Source: Thalassolituus sp006212115
Lineage (GTDB): Bacteria > Pseudomonadota > Gammaproteobacteria > Pseudomonadales > Oceanobacteraceae
Length of the DNA: 64,000 nt
Assembly: GCF_040372045.1 (NCBI RefSeq)
Contig: NZ_BAABWH010000004.1
Direction: 5' to 3' (one strand)
A program made the position numbers and the translations under genes. Positions 9,262 through 18,390 of the stretch are shown here, piece after piece. Position 1 is the first letter of the stretch. Every line of letters begins with the position of its first letter. Under the pieces are notes generated by a model. The model had not been told where the DNA came from. It worked only from the letters and a program-made list of their open reading frames with translations, and searched no databases.

Positions 9262-10566
9262 ATGCACGCAGATCTGCGCATTGATACACGTTGGCTTTTA
9301 CCCATGACAGACGACGCACCCGTGCTCGAAAACCACTCGGTCTTCGTCACTGACGGGCGAATCGTACTTGTCCAACCTACTGAGGCAGCCGGCCCTGAAG
9401 CAGCAGAGCGCATTGTACTGGACCAGCATGCCCTGCTACCGGGCTACATCAATGCTCATGGACACGCCGCAATGTCCCTCTTTCGCGGACTTGCTGACGA
9501 CCTGCCACTGATGACCTGGCTACAGGACCATATCTGGCCCTCAGAGGCGAAGTGGGTAGATTCCGCTTTCGTCTATCAGGGAACTCAGCTGGCCATTGCA
9601 GAGATGCTACGTTGTGGTACCACCACCTTTGCGGATATGTACTTCTACTCATCGGATAGTATCGATGCAGCACTGGACGCCGGCATACGCACAGTCAGTT
9701 TCACCCCCGTACTGGACTTCCCTACCAATTTTGCGCAGAACGCCGATGAATACATACGCAAAACAATGGATGTGCATAATAAGTATCGCCACCAGCCCCT
9801 GGCGCACATTGGCATCGGCCCCCATGCTCCGTACACCGTTTCCGACGGGCCGTTAAAAGAGATCGCGGCACTGGCGGATCAAACGGGAATGCCGGTACAG
9901 ATTCACCTTCACGAAACCGCATTTGAAGTGCAGCAAAGCATCGAAGAGCGAGGCATACGCCCAACCCAACGTCTCGCAGAGCTCGGCTTCCTGAACGAAT
10001 CGGTCAGCTGTGTGCATATGACTCAGATCGATGAAACAGACATCAAACTGTTGCAACAGACCGGCGCAAGCGTTGTGCACTGTCCTGAATCCAACCTCAA
10101 ACTCGCAAGCGGCTTCTGCCCGATCGAGAACCTCATTCAGGCGGGAGTGAATGTCGGAATCGGTACGGATGGTGCCGCGAGCAACAACGACCTGAACATT
10201 CAAGGTGAAATGAAAACGGCAGCCATGTTGGCCAAAGCGGTTGCCAATGATGCCGCCGCGCTGAACGCCATGAGTGCGTTAAAAATGGCAACCATTAACA
10301 GTGCTCGTGCACTGCGGATAGATGACGTTACAGGCTCCATTGAAGTCGGTAAATTCGCAGACCTGCAAGCCGTTCGCCTGGATGCCCTGACACAAACGCC
10401 ACTGTACGATCCCGCCTCACAGCTCGTGTACACCGACAGCAGCAGATACACGGAGTACACCTGGGTAGCCGGCAAAGCACTGCTACGCTCTGGTCGCCTG
10501 ACCAGCATCGACGAAAAGGCCGTTACCGAAAACGCACGCCTGTGGCAAAACAAAATTCAACCCTGA
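9262..10566 (+). CDS. mtaD: 5'-methylthioadenosine / S-adenosylhomocysteine deaminase family amidohydrolase
   Basis: Metal-dependent amidohydrolase (TRZ/ATZ/MtaD group), 434 residues. The metal-binding GYINAHGHAAMSLFRG lies near residue 70, followed by GPHAPYTVS, the HLHE metal histidine and HCPESNLKLASG, and then the aspartate in GIGTDGAASNND. Family members deaminate methylthioadenosine or S-adenosylhomocysteine. The position just ahead of ubiG, which releases S-adenosylhomocysteine, matches the Pseudomonas arrangement and fits that substrate, although this is inference. Only 7 nt separate it from ubiG. Confidence 0.88.
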   Translation: MHADLRIDTRWLLPMTDDAPVLENHSVFVTDGRIVLVQPTEAAGPEAAERIVLDQHALLPGYINAHGHAAMSLFRGLADDLPLMTWLQDHIWPSEAKWVDSAFVYQGTQLAIAEMLRCGTTTFADMYFYSSDSIDAALDAGIRTVSFTPVLDFPTNFAQNADEYIRKTMDVHNKYRHQPLAHIGIGPHAPYTVSDGPLKEIAALADQTGMPVQIHLHETAFEVQQSIEERGIRPTQRLAELGFLNESVSCVHMTQIDETDIKLLQQTGASVVHCPESNLKLASGFCPIENLIQAGVNVGIGTDGAASNNDLNIQGEMKTAAMLAKAVANDAAALNAMSALKMATINSARALRIDDVTGSIEVGKFADLQAVRLDALTQTPLYDPASQLVYTDSSRYTEYTWVAGKALLRSGRLTSIDEKAVTENARLWQNKIQP

Positions 10567-10573
10567 CGGAAAC

Positions 10574-11296
10574 ATGATGAGCGAAGCAAAGAAAATAAAC
10601 GTAGACCGTGCCGAAGTCGCCAAGTTTGAAGCGCTGGCATCACGTTGGTGGGATCGCGAAAGCGAGTTCAAACCCTTACACGACATCAATCCGCTGCGCA
10701 CAAACTATATTGACGTGCATGCCGTACTTGCAGGAAAGAAAGTACTGGATGTTGGTTGCGGTGGTGGCATTCTGAGCGAAGCCATGGCTCAACGTGGTGC
10801 TGAAGTAACCGGTATCGACATGGGCGCAGCGCCGCTCAATGTCGCCCGTTTGCACGCTCTGGAAAGCGGAGTAAATGTTGAGTATCGCCAGGTGCCCGTT
10901 GAAGAACTGGCTGAGGAGATGCCAGGTGCATTTGATGTGGTTACCTGCCTCGAAATGTTGGAACACGTTCCTGATCCGGCCTCTATCATTGCCGCTTGCA
11001 AAAAGCTGGTAAAACCCGGTGGTTGGGTGTTCTTCTCAACCATCAATCGCAATCCAAAAGCCTATGCAATGGCGATCATAGGTGCAGAATACATTATGCG
11101 TATGCTGCCGCCGGGTACACACGACTACGACAAATTCATCAAGCCGAGCGAATTAACACGCTGGTGTCGAGCTGCTGAACTCAGTGTGATCGACATGACG
11201 GGCCTGATCTATAACCCGCTCACGAGAGAGTACAGCCTGAAAGCGCAGGACGTAGACGTAAACTACATGATAGCGACTCGCCGGGACGAAGAATGA
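10574..11296 (+). CDS. ubiG: Ubiquinone biosynthesis O-methyltransferase
   Basis: SAM-dependent methyltransferase carrying out the two O-methylations of ubiquinone synthesis, 240 residues. The N-terminal VDRAEVAKFEALASRWWD is characteristic of UbiG. Motif I is VLDVGCGGGILSE, with VTGIDMG following; EMLEHVPDP and FFSTINRN are the later family motifs. Two adjacent ATG codons are possible starts. The TGA overlaps the ATG of the downstream phosphatase, so the genes form a tight operon with mtaD. Confidence 0.96.
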   Translation: MMSEAKKINVDRAEVAKFEALASRWWDRESEFKPLHDINPLRTNYIDVHAVLAGKKVLDVGCGGGILSEAMAQRGAEVTGIDMGAAPLNVARLHALESGVNVEYRQVPVEELAEEMPGAFDVVTCLEMLEHVPDPASIIAACKKLVKPGGWVFFSTINRNPKAYAMAIIGAEYIMRMLPPGTHDYDKFIKPSELTRWCRAAELSVIDMTGLIYNPLTREYSLKAQDVDVNYMIATRRDEE

Positions 11297-11943
11297 CACC
11301 ATCCGCGGTTCTCTTCGATCTCGACGGCACGTTAGTCGACACCGCGCTGGATTTTTTCAGCGTGGTAAACGAACTGCGTGACGCAGATGGCCTGCCGCCA
11401 CTGCCCGATCGCAAGATCCGAGATCAGGTAAGCAACGGCGGTGTCGCACTGGCCTGTCTGACCTGGAACATCACCCGTGACCACCCAGATATACAGACCT
11501 ATCGCCAGCGCTTACTCGATCACTATGAGTACAAAGTCGGTGAGAACGCGGTTCTTTTCTCAGGTTTCGATGCCGTTCTTCAAACGCTACGCTCTCTGGG
11601 AATCCCCTGGGGCATAGTGACGAACAAACCGCGCCTCTATACAGATCTGTTACTCGAGCGCATGCCTTTGCACGCCGACTATGTCATCTGTCCTGAAGAT
11701 GTGATCAAGAGCAAACCCGCTCCAGACAGTCTGCTGCTCTGCGCCGAGAAGATGCAGGTACCACCAGACCAATGCTGGTACGTTGGCGATCATATAAGAG
11801 ACATCGAAGCTGCACATGCTGCAGGGATGAAGAGTTTCGCCGCCAACTTCGGCTATATAGCCGACGACGAAGACCCGACTGACTGGAAAGCGGACGCGTA
11901 CTTATCGAACCCGGCAGAGCTGTTACAGCACCTTGGGCAGTAA
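11293..11943 (+). CDS. mupP: HAD phosphatase, MupP / phosphoglycolate phosphatase type
   Basis: HAD-superfamily hydrolase of 216 residues. Motif I LFDLDGTLVDTALDFF carries the nucleophile aspartate; motif II is in WGIVTNKPR; the motif III lysine is in IKSKPAPDS; motif IV is in YVGDHIRDIEAA. The gene directly after ubiG in Pseudomonas is MupP, the N-acetylmuramate-6-phosphate phosphatase of the MurNAc recycling bypass, and both the order and the NGGVALACL cap segment fit. Phosphoglycolate phosphatase (Gph) is the alternative reading. The HAD assignment is certain, the substrate is not. Confidence 0.8.
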   Translation: MTPSAVLFDLDGTLVDTALDFFSVVNELRDADGLPPLPDRKIRDQVSNGGVALACLTWNITRDHPDIQTYRQRLLDHYEYKVGENAVLFSGFDAVLQTLRSLGIPWGIVTNKPRLYTDLLLERMPLHADYVICPEDVIKSKPAPDSLLLCAEKMQVPPDQCWYVGDHIRDIEAAHAAGMKSFAANFGYIADDEDPTDWKADAYLSNPAELLQHLGQ

Positions 11944-12028
11944 CTGGTCGTAGCGGCAAGATCTCTCCGGTCATTGCCGCATACTTCCCGGCTTGAAAAT
12001 CCGATTAACCACTCAAAATCGAAATATT

Positions 12029-12781
12029 ATGCACACATCCAATATTTTAAACGGACACTCCATCCTGGTTGTCGGTAGCAGCGAGGGTATTGGCAGAGAA
12101 GCGGCACTAACGTATGCACGTGCTGGTGCAAAATTGATGATTCTGGCGAGAAACACATCAGCGTTAGAGCAACTAAAACGTCAGATCATCGCTGAAGGCC
12201 TGTGTTCACCAAGGATATTTCAGTTTGATCTCGAGAGTAAAAATGAGGATGACTACCGCCAATTGGCACAACACGTAGAGGCCGAGAGCCATACCCTCGA
12301 CGGTGCCCTGCTCAACGCTTCGCTTCTAGGCGCACGCACAACACTGGCGGACTACCCATGGGATACCTGGCAGCAAGTGATGCAGGTAAACGTCAATGCG
12401 CAGTTCTTGTTGGTTAAGCACCTGCTACCACTTCTACAGCGCAGCAGTACGGACGCTTCGCTGATCCTCACCACCAGCAGCGTCGGGCGTCAGGGCCGGG
12501 CTGAATGGGGAGCCTACTCAGTCTCTAAGTTCGCCACTGAAGCACTCATGCAAATCTGCGCACAGGAACTCGGCGAAAACAGCCCGGTGCGGATAAACTG
12601 CATCAACCCCGGTGGCACCCGCACCGCTATGCGCGCAGCAGCCTATCCGGAGGAAGATCCGAGCAGCGTCCGAACGCCCGCCGACATTATGGATTTGTAC
12701 CTACATCTGATGAGCCCCGAATCATCAGATGTAAGAGGTCAGAGTATCGACGCACAAAACTGGAATCGCCAGAAGGCCTGA
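12029..12781 (+). CDS. yciK: YciK-family short-chain dehydrogenase/reductase
   Basis: NAD(P)-dependent SDR of 250 residues that reads closely like E. coli YciK. The cofactor motif is VVGSSEGIGRE, the SSVGRQGRAEWGAYSVSKF block holds the catalytic Tyr and Lys, and RINCINPGGTRTAMRA is nearly invariant in YciK. The physiological substrate is unknown. The ATG giving MHTSNILNG was preferred to a TTG twelve codons upstream because it matches the family N-terminus, although neither has a good ribosome site. Together with mtaD, ubiG, mupP and the downstream GGDEF gene it keeps the Pseudomonas order. Confidence 0.9.
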   Translation: MHTSNILNGHSILVVGSSEGIGREAALTYARAGAKLMILARNTSALEQLKRQIIAEGLCSPRIFQFDLESKNEDDYRQLAQHVEAESHTLDGALLNASLLGARTTLADYPWDTWQQVMQVNVNAQFLLVKHLLPLLQRSSTDASLILTTSSVGRQGRAEWGAYSVSKFATEALMQICAQELGENSPVRINCINPGGTRTAMRAAAYPEEDPSSVRTPADIMDLYLHLMSPESSDVRGQSIDAQNWNRQKA

Positions 12782-12979
12782 CACCCCTCAGCGGCAACAA
12801 CAGTCAGCAAACCGCCTCTGAATTGCCGCTATTTACGTCAATCCACTGTCGCTTTTCCGTTTAAAAAATCGAAAAAACCTTTAACTATCTGATTTATATA
12901 AACTTTTTAGACCAGTAAAAGAGTGGCATAGAAATCGCTTATTCCTCCACATTGATATCACCAATGTATGAGGTAGCTC

Positions 12980-13981
12980 ATGGTCAGCCCAATGAATGGC
13001 AGAGCGGAACTGCGAGACGATAAGGTCATCACCCCGTTTGGGGACCTGGCCCCGCGCCCGGATATCCGCCCTGAAGTGCTGTTACGCCTGTCCGGCAAGT
13101 TGCAGACCACACTCGAGTTAAGTCAGTTGCTCGAAATATTCCTGGAAGAAATTCAACAAGCGGTTCTGGTTGATGGGCTCACCTTCCACCACGAACCGAC
13201 CGGCACTACGCTAGCTGTGGGACGCAACTCACTGCACACCGCTAATTACCGACTACAGACGCAACAGGATTACATGGGTGATATGACGTTTCATCGCTCC
13301 ACGCGTTTCCGCGAACACGAACTGGCCAACATCGAAGGCCTGATGACCACATTGGTGTACCCGCTGCGTAATGCACTGCGATATCACGAAGCTCTGGCAG
13401 CGGCATTCCGTGACCCACTCACAGGAGCGGGTAATCGCGTTGCACTGGATAAAACGTTAGCGCGCGAAGTTGAACTGTCCAAGCGACATGACCAGCCCCT
13501 TTCCGTATTGATGCTCGACCTTGATCACTTTAAGCAGGTCAATGACGAATTTGGCCACAGCATGGGTGATAAAGTGCTGAAAGAAGCGGTTAAAGCGATT
13601 ACCGGCTGCATCCGCCAGACTGACATGTGCTTCCGCTACGGCGGCGAAGAATTTCTGATCATGCTGAGTAACGCAGATCAGTCAGGCGCCCTTCGTATTG
13701 CCGAACGTGTACGCATGGGCATCGGCCAACTTACCTTCGCGGGCGCGAAACATCTGCAGGTCACCTCAAGTATTGGCTGCGCAACACTGACTGCTGCCGA
13801 TGACACCGAAGAGCTGGTAACGCGCGCGGACACTGCTCTCTATGTCGCCAAAGACAGCGGTCGCAATCGCGTAATCAGTGATCTGGATATTGAATACGCT
13901 CGCCAGAGTGATGACAAAGCGGAAGCTCAGGCTGAGCCTCAGGCGAGCGCTGAAGACACGCCGCCTCAACTGAAAAACTAA
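12980..13981 (+). CDS. Diguanylate cyclase, GAF-like sensor plus GGDEF
   Basis: Soluble c-di-GMP synthase of 333 residues. Residues about 25-150 resemble a GAF-type sensory domain with no transmembrane segment. Residues about 155-310 form a GGDEF domain that looks active: DPLTGAGNR at the start, LMLDLDHFKQVND with the metal aspartate, and GGEEF at 221-225. An RQTD product-inhibition site (RxxD) sits five residues upstream of GGEEF, so feedback inhibition is expected. The alanine- and glutamate-rich tail is not conserved. Start: ATG with GAGGTAG 4 nt upstream. The 198-nt AT-rich gap before it probably carries its promoter. Confidence 0.93.
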   Translation: MVSPMNGRAELRDDKVITPFGDLAPRPDIRPEVLLRLSGKLQTTLELSQLLEIFLEEIQQAVLVDGLTFHHEPTGTTLAVGRNSLHTANYRLQTQQDYMGDMTFHRSTRFREHELANIEGLMTTLVYPLRNALRYHEALAAAFRDPLTGAGNRVALDKTLAREVELSKRHDQPLSVLMLDLDHFKQVNDEFGHSMGDKVLKEAVKAITGCIRQTDMCFRYGGEEFLIMLSNADQSGALRIAERVRMGIGQLTFAGAKHLQVTSSIGCATLTAADDTEELVTRADTALYVAKDSGRNRVISDLDIEYARQSDDKAEAQAEPQASAEDTPPQLKN

Positions 13982-14007
13982 GAACCGCCTCCTGATGCAG
14001 TGGCTAG

Positions 14008-14031
14008 CCGCAAACGCTTCAGCGTTTGCGG
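14008..14031. terminator. Hairpin between convergent GGDEF and rluB genes
   Basis: Perfect 11-bp stem, CCGCAAACGCT paired with AGCGTTTGCGG across a 2-nt loop, overlapping the last codons and stop of rluB. No T-run follows on either strand. The position at the convergent junction suggests a bidirectional stop, but an intrinsic terminator is not proven. Confidence 0.45.
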
Positions 14032-14852
14032 CGCGTCGCAGACTGACGAACTTTCTGCTTTCTTGCCTGACGCTGATACTGCTCTTTTTCTTTCCCGATA
14101 AACTTCTTAACCGGACGTCTGCGCAGTTCTACTAAGTCATAAAGATCGTTAACTTCTTTCTGTCCCAGTTCTACCCAGGTTCCGACCGGAACGTTGGCCG
14201 GCATAAAGATGCAACCATACCGTACCCGCTTCAGGCGACTCACACTGATTTCCTGGCTCTCCCAAAGACGACGGACTTCGCGATTACGCCCTTCCATCAG
14301 TACGACGTGATACCACTTATTCTGCCCCTCACCATCGAAGTAGCGAACATCGGTAAAGCTGGCCATACCATCCTCGAGGAGTACGCCCTCCTTCAAGCGA
14401 TTGATCATGTCCTCGTCAACATCTCCGCGAACGCGCACCGCATACTCACGGTCTACTCCGCTGGAGGGATGCATCAGTTTATTCGCCAGCTCACCATCGG
14501 TGGTAAACAGCAGCAGGCCACTGGTGTTGATGTCCAGCCTGCCGACGTTGATCCAACGTTCGTTCTTAGTCTTTGGCAAATGATCAAAGACAGTCGGGCG
14601 CCCCTCAGGATCTTCTCGCGTACAGACCTCTCCAACGGGCTTGTTGTAGGCAATAACACGAGTGTTTACTCCTACTTCCTCAACAGCAACTGCACGACCG
14701 TCGACGCGAATGTCATCGTGGCGACCAGCACGGTCTCCGAGTTTGGCACGCTCACCATTTACAGTTACACGTCCGTCGGCAATCCAACGCTCTGCTTCAC
14801 GGCGCGATGCAATACCGGCAGTGGCTAATAATTTTTGAATACGCTCATTCAT
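14019..14852 (-). CDS. rluB: 23S rRNA pseudouridine(2605) synthase
   Basis: RsuA/RluB-type pseudouridine synthase, 277 residues from the ATG giving MNERIQKLLATAG; further upstream codons lie inside scpB and lack family similarity. An S4 RNA-binding domain occupies residues 1-65. The catalytic aspartate is in GRLDINTSGLLLFT, and GRNREVRRLWES is the family signature. The C-terminal tail is strongly basic, as in RluB. It overlaps the end of scpB, the common rluB-scpB-scpA linkage in gammaproteobacteria. RluB rather than RsuA/RluE is inferred from linkage and tail. Confidence 0.93.
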   Translation of the reverse strand: MNERIQKLLATAGIASRREAERWIADGRVTVNGERAKLGDRAGRHDDIRVDGRAVAVEEVGVNTRVIAYNKPVGEVCTREDPEGRPTVFDHLPKTKNERWINVGRLDINTSGLLLFTTDGELANKLMHPSSGVDREYAVRVRGDVDEDMINRLKEGVLLEDGMASFTDVRYFDGEGQNKWYHVVLMEGRNREVRRLWESQEISVSRLKRVRYGCIFMPANVPVGTWVELGQKEVNDLYDLVELRRRPVKKFIGKEKEQYQRQARKQKVRQSATRRKR

Positions 14853-15765
14853 GATCGGGGGCTTCTTCCTCAGCGTCGTCGAGGCCATTCCTCTCGAGGA
14901 CATCTTCTTCGTTCGTTATCTCGTACGGCTCCGCCGATTGCGAGTGCTGTTCTTCAAGGCGCTGCAAGATCTGACTCAGGTCACGTACCTTGCGAGGCTC
15001 ACCTTTACCTTGTCCGGCTTTTCCCTGACGTTTTCCAGAACCGTTTTCCAGTGGTTCGTATACATTATCTTCTACTTTATCGACCAGCGCCGCTGCCGCT
15101 GCGAGATCGTCCTCAGTCTGGCTCAGTACCTCAGCACCTCGCTCTTCCCGCTCTTCATCCGAGGAAAAGTCGTAATGCGTGGGAGTTGGCTGTCGGGCTT
15201 CGGCGTCGTCTCCGAGTTGTAAGCGTCGGCTACTGTCTTCCAGCTCCCGGATTTCCATCAATGAGGGCAGGTCTTCGAGAGACTGCAAACCAAAGTAGTC
15301 CAGAAATTCCCGAGTGGTTGCATACATTGCAGGACGCCCCGGCGCATCGCGGTGACCCACGACCCGCACCCAGTCCCGTTCCAACAAGGTACGTATGGTG
15401 GACGAGCTGACAACAACGCCACGCACATCTTCAATGTCGCCTCGCGTAACCGGCTGACGATACGCAATCAACGCCAGCGTCTCAAGTAAAGCACGCGTAT
15501 AACGCTGTGGTTTCTCTTCCCACAGACGAGCCACATAAGAAGCGGTGTCAGAACGTACCTGCAAGCGGAATCCAGACGCCACCTCTGCGACTTCTACACC
15601 GCGCCCCAGCAGATCTTTGCGGAGTTCCACGATGGCGTCCAGAATTTCACCGGACGTTGGCTCCATGCCCTCAACAAACAGCGTTTTCAGACGTTCCACC
15701 GAGAGAGGCATGCCCGCCGCCATCAATGCAGCTTCGATGATATTTTTAAGCGCCGGCGTGCTCAT
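14845..15765 (-). CDS. scpB: Segregation and condensation protein B
   Basis: Partner of ScpA and SMC in the bacterial condensin, 306 residues. Two winged-helix domains fill residues 1-180: IIEAALMAAGMPLS at the start, LALIAYRQPVTRGDIEDVRG in the middle, and the family hallmark GRPAMYATT near residue 145. A variable acidic tail of about 120 residues follows. It overlaps the scpA 3' end by 20 nt and the rluB start by 8 nt, so the three genes are probably co-translated. Confidence 0.95.
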   Translation of the reverse strand: MSTPALKNIIEAALMAAGMPLSVERLKTLFVEGMEPTSGEILDAIVELRKDLLGRGVEVAEVASGFRLQVRSDTASYVARLWEEKPQRYTRALLETLALIAYRQPVTRGDIEDVRGVVVSSSTIRTLLERDWVRVVGHRDAPGRPAMYATTREFLDYFGLQSLEDLPSLMEIRELEDSSRRLQLGDDAEARQPTPTHYDFSSDEEREERGAEVLSQTEDDLAAAAALVDKVEDNVYEPLENGSGKRQGKAGQGKGEPRKVRDLSQILQRLEEQHSQSAEPYEITNEEDVLERNGLDDAEEEAPDHE

Positions 15766-16540
15766 CCGCTCCCCCTCGAAGCTTCACATGTATGGTGCCC
15801 AGAGGTTCATGCTGTACCAGGTCCAGCATACGCTCTTTGATCAATTCCAGAATCGCCAGAAAGCTTACTACGACGCCAAGCTTTCCCTCTTCGGCAGTAA
15901 ATAACTGACTAAATGGTACGAAGTGCCCACCTTTTAAGGCCTCCAGAATATCGGCCATACGCTCTCGGGTGGATAGCTGCTCACGCTCAATTTCGTGATG
16001 TTCAAACCGCTCTGCACGACGCATTACCGCCGCCATCGCCAACATGATTTCCCGCATATCCACGTCTGGGTGGATACGCTCCTGAATCCGGTCAGGTGCA
16101 TCCACCTCAGCGACAAAAATGTCTCGTTCAAGGCGAGGTAACTCGTCAATCTGCTCGGCAGCAGTACGGAAGCGCTCGTATTCCTGAAGGCGTCGGATCA
16201 GTTCGGCACGAGGGTCCTCTTCCTCGCCATCCTCTTCGCTTTTCTGACGTGGAAGCAGCATACGACTTTTAATTTCTGCCAGCATGGCCGCCATTACCAT
16301 GTATTCCGCGGCCAATTCCAACTGCAATGCCTGCATCATATCGATGTACTGCATGTACTGATCGACAATATCCGAGACGTTCACCTCGAGAATATCGAGG
16401 TTTTGCTTACGGATCAGGTACAGCAGGAGATCAAGCGGTCCTTCAAACTGCTCGAGGATGATCTCAAGGGCGTCGGGAGGAATATAAAGATCTAACGGCA
16501 GCTGAGTCATCGGCTGCCCCTGAATCAACGCAAAAGGCAT
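15746..16540 (-). CDS. scpA: Segregation and condensation protein A
   Basis: Kleisin subunit of the SMC-ScpAB complex, 264 residues. The signature FEGPLDLLLYLIRKQNLDI lies near residue 30, followed by MQALQLELAAEYMVMAA and the acidic linker. The C-terminal winged helix (VVSFLAILELIKERML) binds the SMC head. I chose the ATG giving MPFALIQGQ, preceded by AGGGTG, over a TTG 31 codons upstream whose extension is hydrophilic and unlike the family. Confidence 0.93.
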   Translation of the reverse strand: MPFALIQGQPMTQLPLDLYIPPDALEIILEQFEGPLDLLLYLIRKQNLDILEVNVSDIVDQYMQYIDMMQALQLELAAEYMVMAAMLAEIKSRMLLPRQKSEEDGEEEDPRAELIRRLQEYERFRTAAEQIDELPRLERDIFVAEVDAPDRIQERIHPDVDMREIMLAMAAVMRRAERFEHHEIEREQLSTRERMADILEALKGGHFVPFSQLFTAEEGKLGVVVSFLAILELIKERMLDLVQHEPLGTIHVKLRGGADEHAGA

Positions 16541-16658
16541 TTCACCCTGCTTTGCCGCAGGTGCCCTCTGGTCAGTGTGTTCCTGATCGCTTGATTCCAA
16601 TATCCCTCGCCCCTGTTGTCGTTCGGCAGGCAATCTGAGCGGCTGACTGAGCCGGACC

Positions 16659-17675
16659 TTACTTCAGGCCAGAGATGCCGATGGCTTCCCGTACCTGAGC
16701 TAACATGGGTCGACTGACAGCTCGCGCTTTTTCAGCCCCTTTCTGCAACTCTGCTTCGATATCTACAGGGCGCGCCAGCAAATCCTCGTAGCGTTCACGG
16801 GATTCGGCAATTTCCTCATTAATCAGGCCGAAGAGCTTCTTCTTCGCGTCGCCCCAACCAATGCCATCAGCAAATGCCTGTCGCATCTCTGCGGTTTGCT
16901 CGGCAGTGGCAAAGGCTTTCCAGATCTGGAAAACGGCGGAGGTATCAGGATCTTTGGCTTCACCCGGCTCCAACAGATTCGTCTTGATCTTGTTGATGTG
17001 TTTCTGCAGCTTTTTCTCTGGTAGGAAGAGCGGAATAGTATTGCCATAACTCTTACTCATTTTGCGACCATCCAGCCCCTGCAGAATCGCTGCGTCCTCA
17101 TCCACCTGATAATCGGGCAAGGTCAGAAGTGGGTTTTTCTTGCAGTAGATATGGTTGAAACGCTGCGCCATATCGCGCGCCATTTCCACGTGTTGAATCT
17201 GATCTTTACCCACAGGAACTTTGTTCGCACCGAACATAAGAATGTCCGCAGCCATCAATACCGGATAACTGAACAACCCCATCGTAATAGCTTTATCAGC
17301 ATCCTCGCCCTCTTCAATATTAGCGTCGACTGCCGCTTTGTAGGCATGGGCACGGTTCATCAGACCTTTTGCACAGATACAGTTCAGTACCCAGGTCAGC
17401 TCAGGGATTTCAGGTACGTCGGATTGACGATAGAAAACAGCGTTATCTGTATCCAGCCCAAGAGCCAGCCAAGTAGCGGCAATTTCTTTAGTAGACTGAT
17501 GCACCGCTGCTGGGTCCTGGCATTTAATCAGCGCGTGAAAATCTGCCAGGAAATAGAAAGATTCATTGTTCGTCTCACGACTGGCTTCAATAGCCGGACG
17601 AATCGCCCCAACATAGTTACCAAGATGAGGGGTACCGGTCGTAGTGATCCCGGTTAACACGCGCTGCTTTGTCAT
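16659..17675 (-). CDS. trpS: Tryptophanyl-tRNA synthetase
   Basis: Class I aminoacyl-tRNA synthetase, 338 residues, the standard bacterial length. The HIGH-equivalent is in GTPHLGNYVGAI, the ATP-binding GRKMSKSYGN is intact, and the VPVGKDQIQHVE segment is conserved. It lies upstream of scpA-scpB-rluB on the same strand and may share a transcript with yciO and the PHP gene further upstream. Confidence 0.97.
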   Translation of the reverse strand: MTKQRVLTGITTTGTPHLGNYVGAIRPAIEASRETNNESFYFLADFHALIKCQDPAAVHQSTKEIAATWLALGLDTDNAVFYRQSDVPEIPELTWVLNCICAKGLMNRAHAYKAAVDANIEEGEDADKAITMGLFSYPVLMAADILMFGANKVPVGKDQIQHVEMARDMAQRFNHIYCKKNPLLTLPDYQVDEDAAILQGLDGRKMSKSYGNTIPLFLPEKKLQKHINKIKTNLLEPGEAKDPDTSAVFQIWKAFATAEQTAEMRQAFADGIGWGDAKKKLFGLINEEIAESRERYEDLLARPVDIEAELQKGAEKARAVSRPMLAQVREAIGISGLK

Positions 17676-17726
17676 TATCTGAATCCGTTACATCAGTAAG
17701 TCTTAAAGGGCGCAATGATAGCGGTT

Positions 17727-18350
17727 TTAACCGGCAAAGGCACTGGCGTCGCCTACGCCCTGACGCGCAATCTCCGGAAGCTCGCCCGTCATATCGACCA
17801 CAGTTGTCGCCTCAAAGCCGCAAAAGCCACCATCTACGACCAGATCCAGCTGATGTTCCAGTGTGGCTCGAATGTCGTAGGGGTCAGATAAGGGTAATTC
17901 ATCTCCCGGCATAATCAGTGAGCTGGTCATCAATGGCTCGCCGATCTCCTGCAACAACGCCATCGCAATCGCATTGTCCGGTACCCGTATACCAATTGTG
18001 CGCTTTTTCGGATGCATCAGCAGCCGCGGCACATCACGGGTAGCTGGAAGAATAAACGTAAAAGCGCCCGGCGTGTGTGCCTTCAGCAAGCGATACTCGG
18101 TGTTATCGACTTTCGCAAAGATAGATAACTCAGATAAGTCCCGACACAGGAGCGTAAAGTTATGCTTGGCACCCAACTGACGCATACGAATAACGCGTTC
18201 AGTAGCCGATTTATCGCCTACACGACAGGCCAGAGCGTACGCACAATCAGTAGGAATCACCGCAAGGCCGCCCTCACGGATTATGTCTGCCGCTTGCTTA
18301 ATCAGACGCGCTTGCGGGTTGTCCGGGTGTATCTGGAAAAATTGACTCAC
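17727..18350 (-). CDS. yciO: YciO-type protein of the Sua5/YrdC/TsaC family
   Basis: YrdC-fold protein of 207 residues. GLAVIPTDCAYALAC is the nucleotide-binding loop, GAFTFILPAT and KRTIGIRVPDN are family motifs, and the PLMTSSL segment is conserved. TsaC/Sua5 proteins make threonylcarbamoyl-AMP for t6A tRNA modification. YciO paralogues are normally clustered with trpH/RNase AM and trpS, as here, and have weak or undetermined activity. Start: MSQFFQIHPDNPQ, which matches YciO. Confidence 0.9.
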   Translation of the reverse strand: MSQFFQIHPDNPQARLIKQAADIIREGGLAVIPTDCAYALACRVGDKSATERVIRMRQLGAKHNFTLLCRDLSELSIFAKVDNTEYRLLKAHTPGAFTFILPATRDVPRLLMHPKKRTIGIRVPDNAIAMALLQEIGEPLMTSSLIMPGDELPLSDPYDIRATLEHQLDLVVDGGFCGFEATTVVDMTGELPEIARQGVGDASAFAG

Positions 18351-18390
18351 TCTTTGTCCTTCTCTTCGTATTGAGTAACCTGATGGGTTC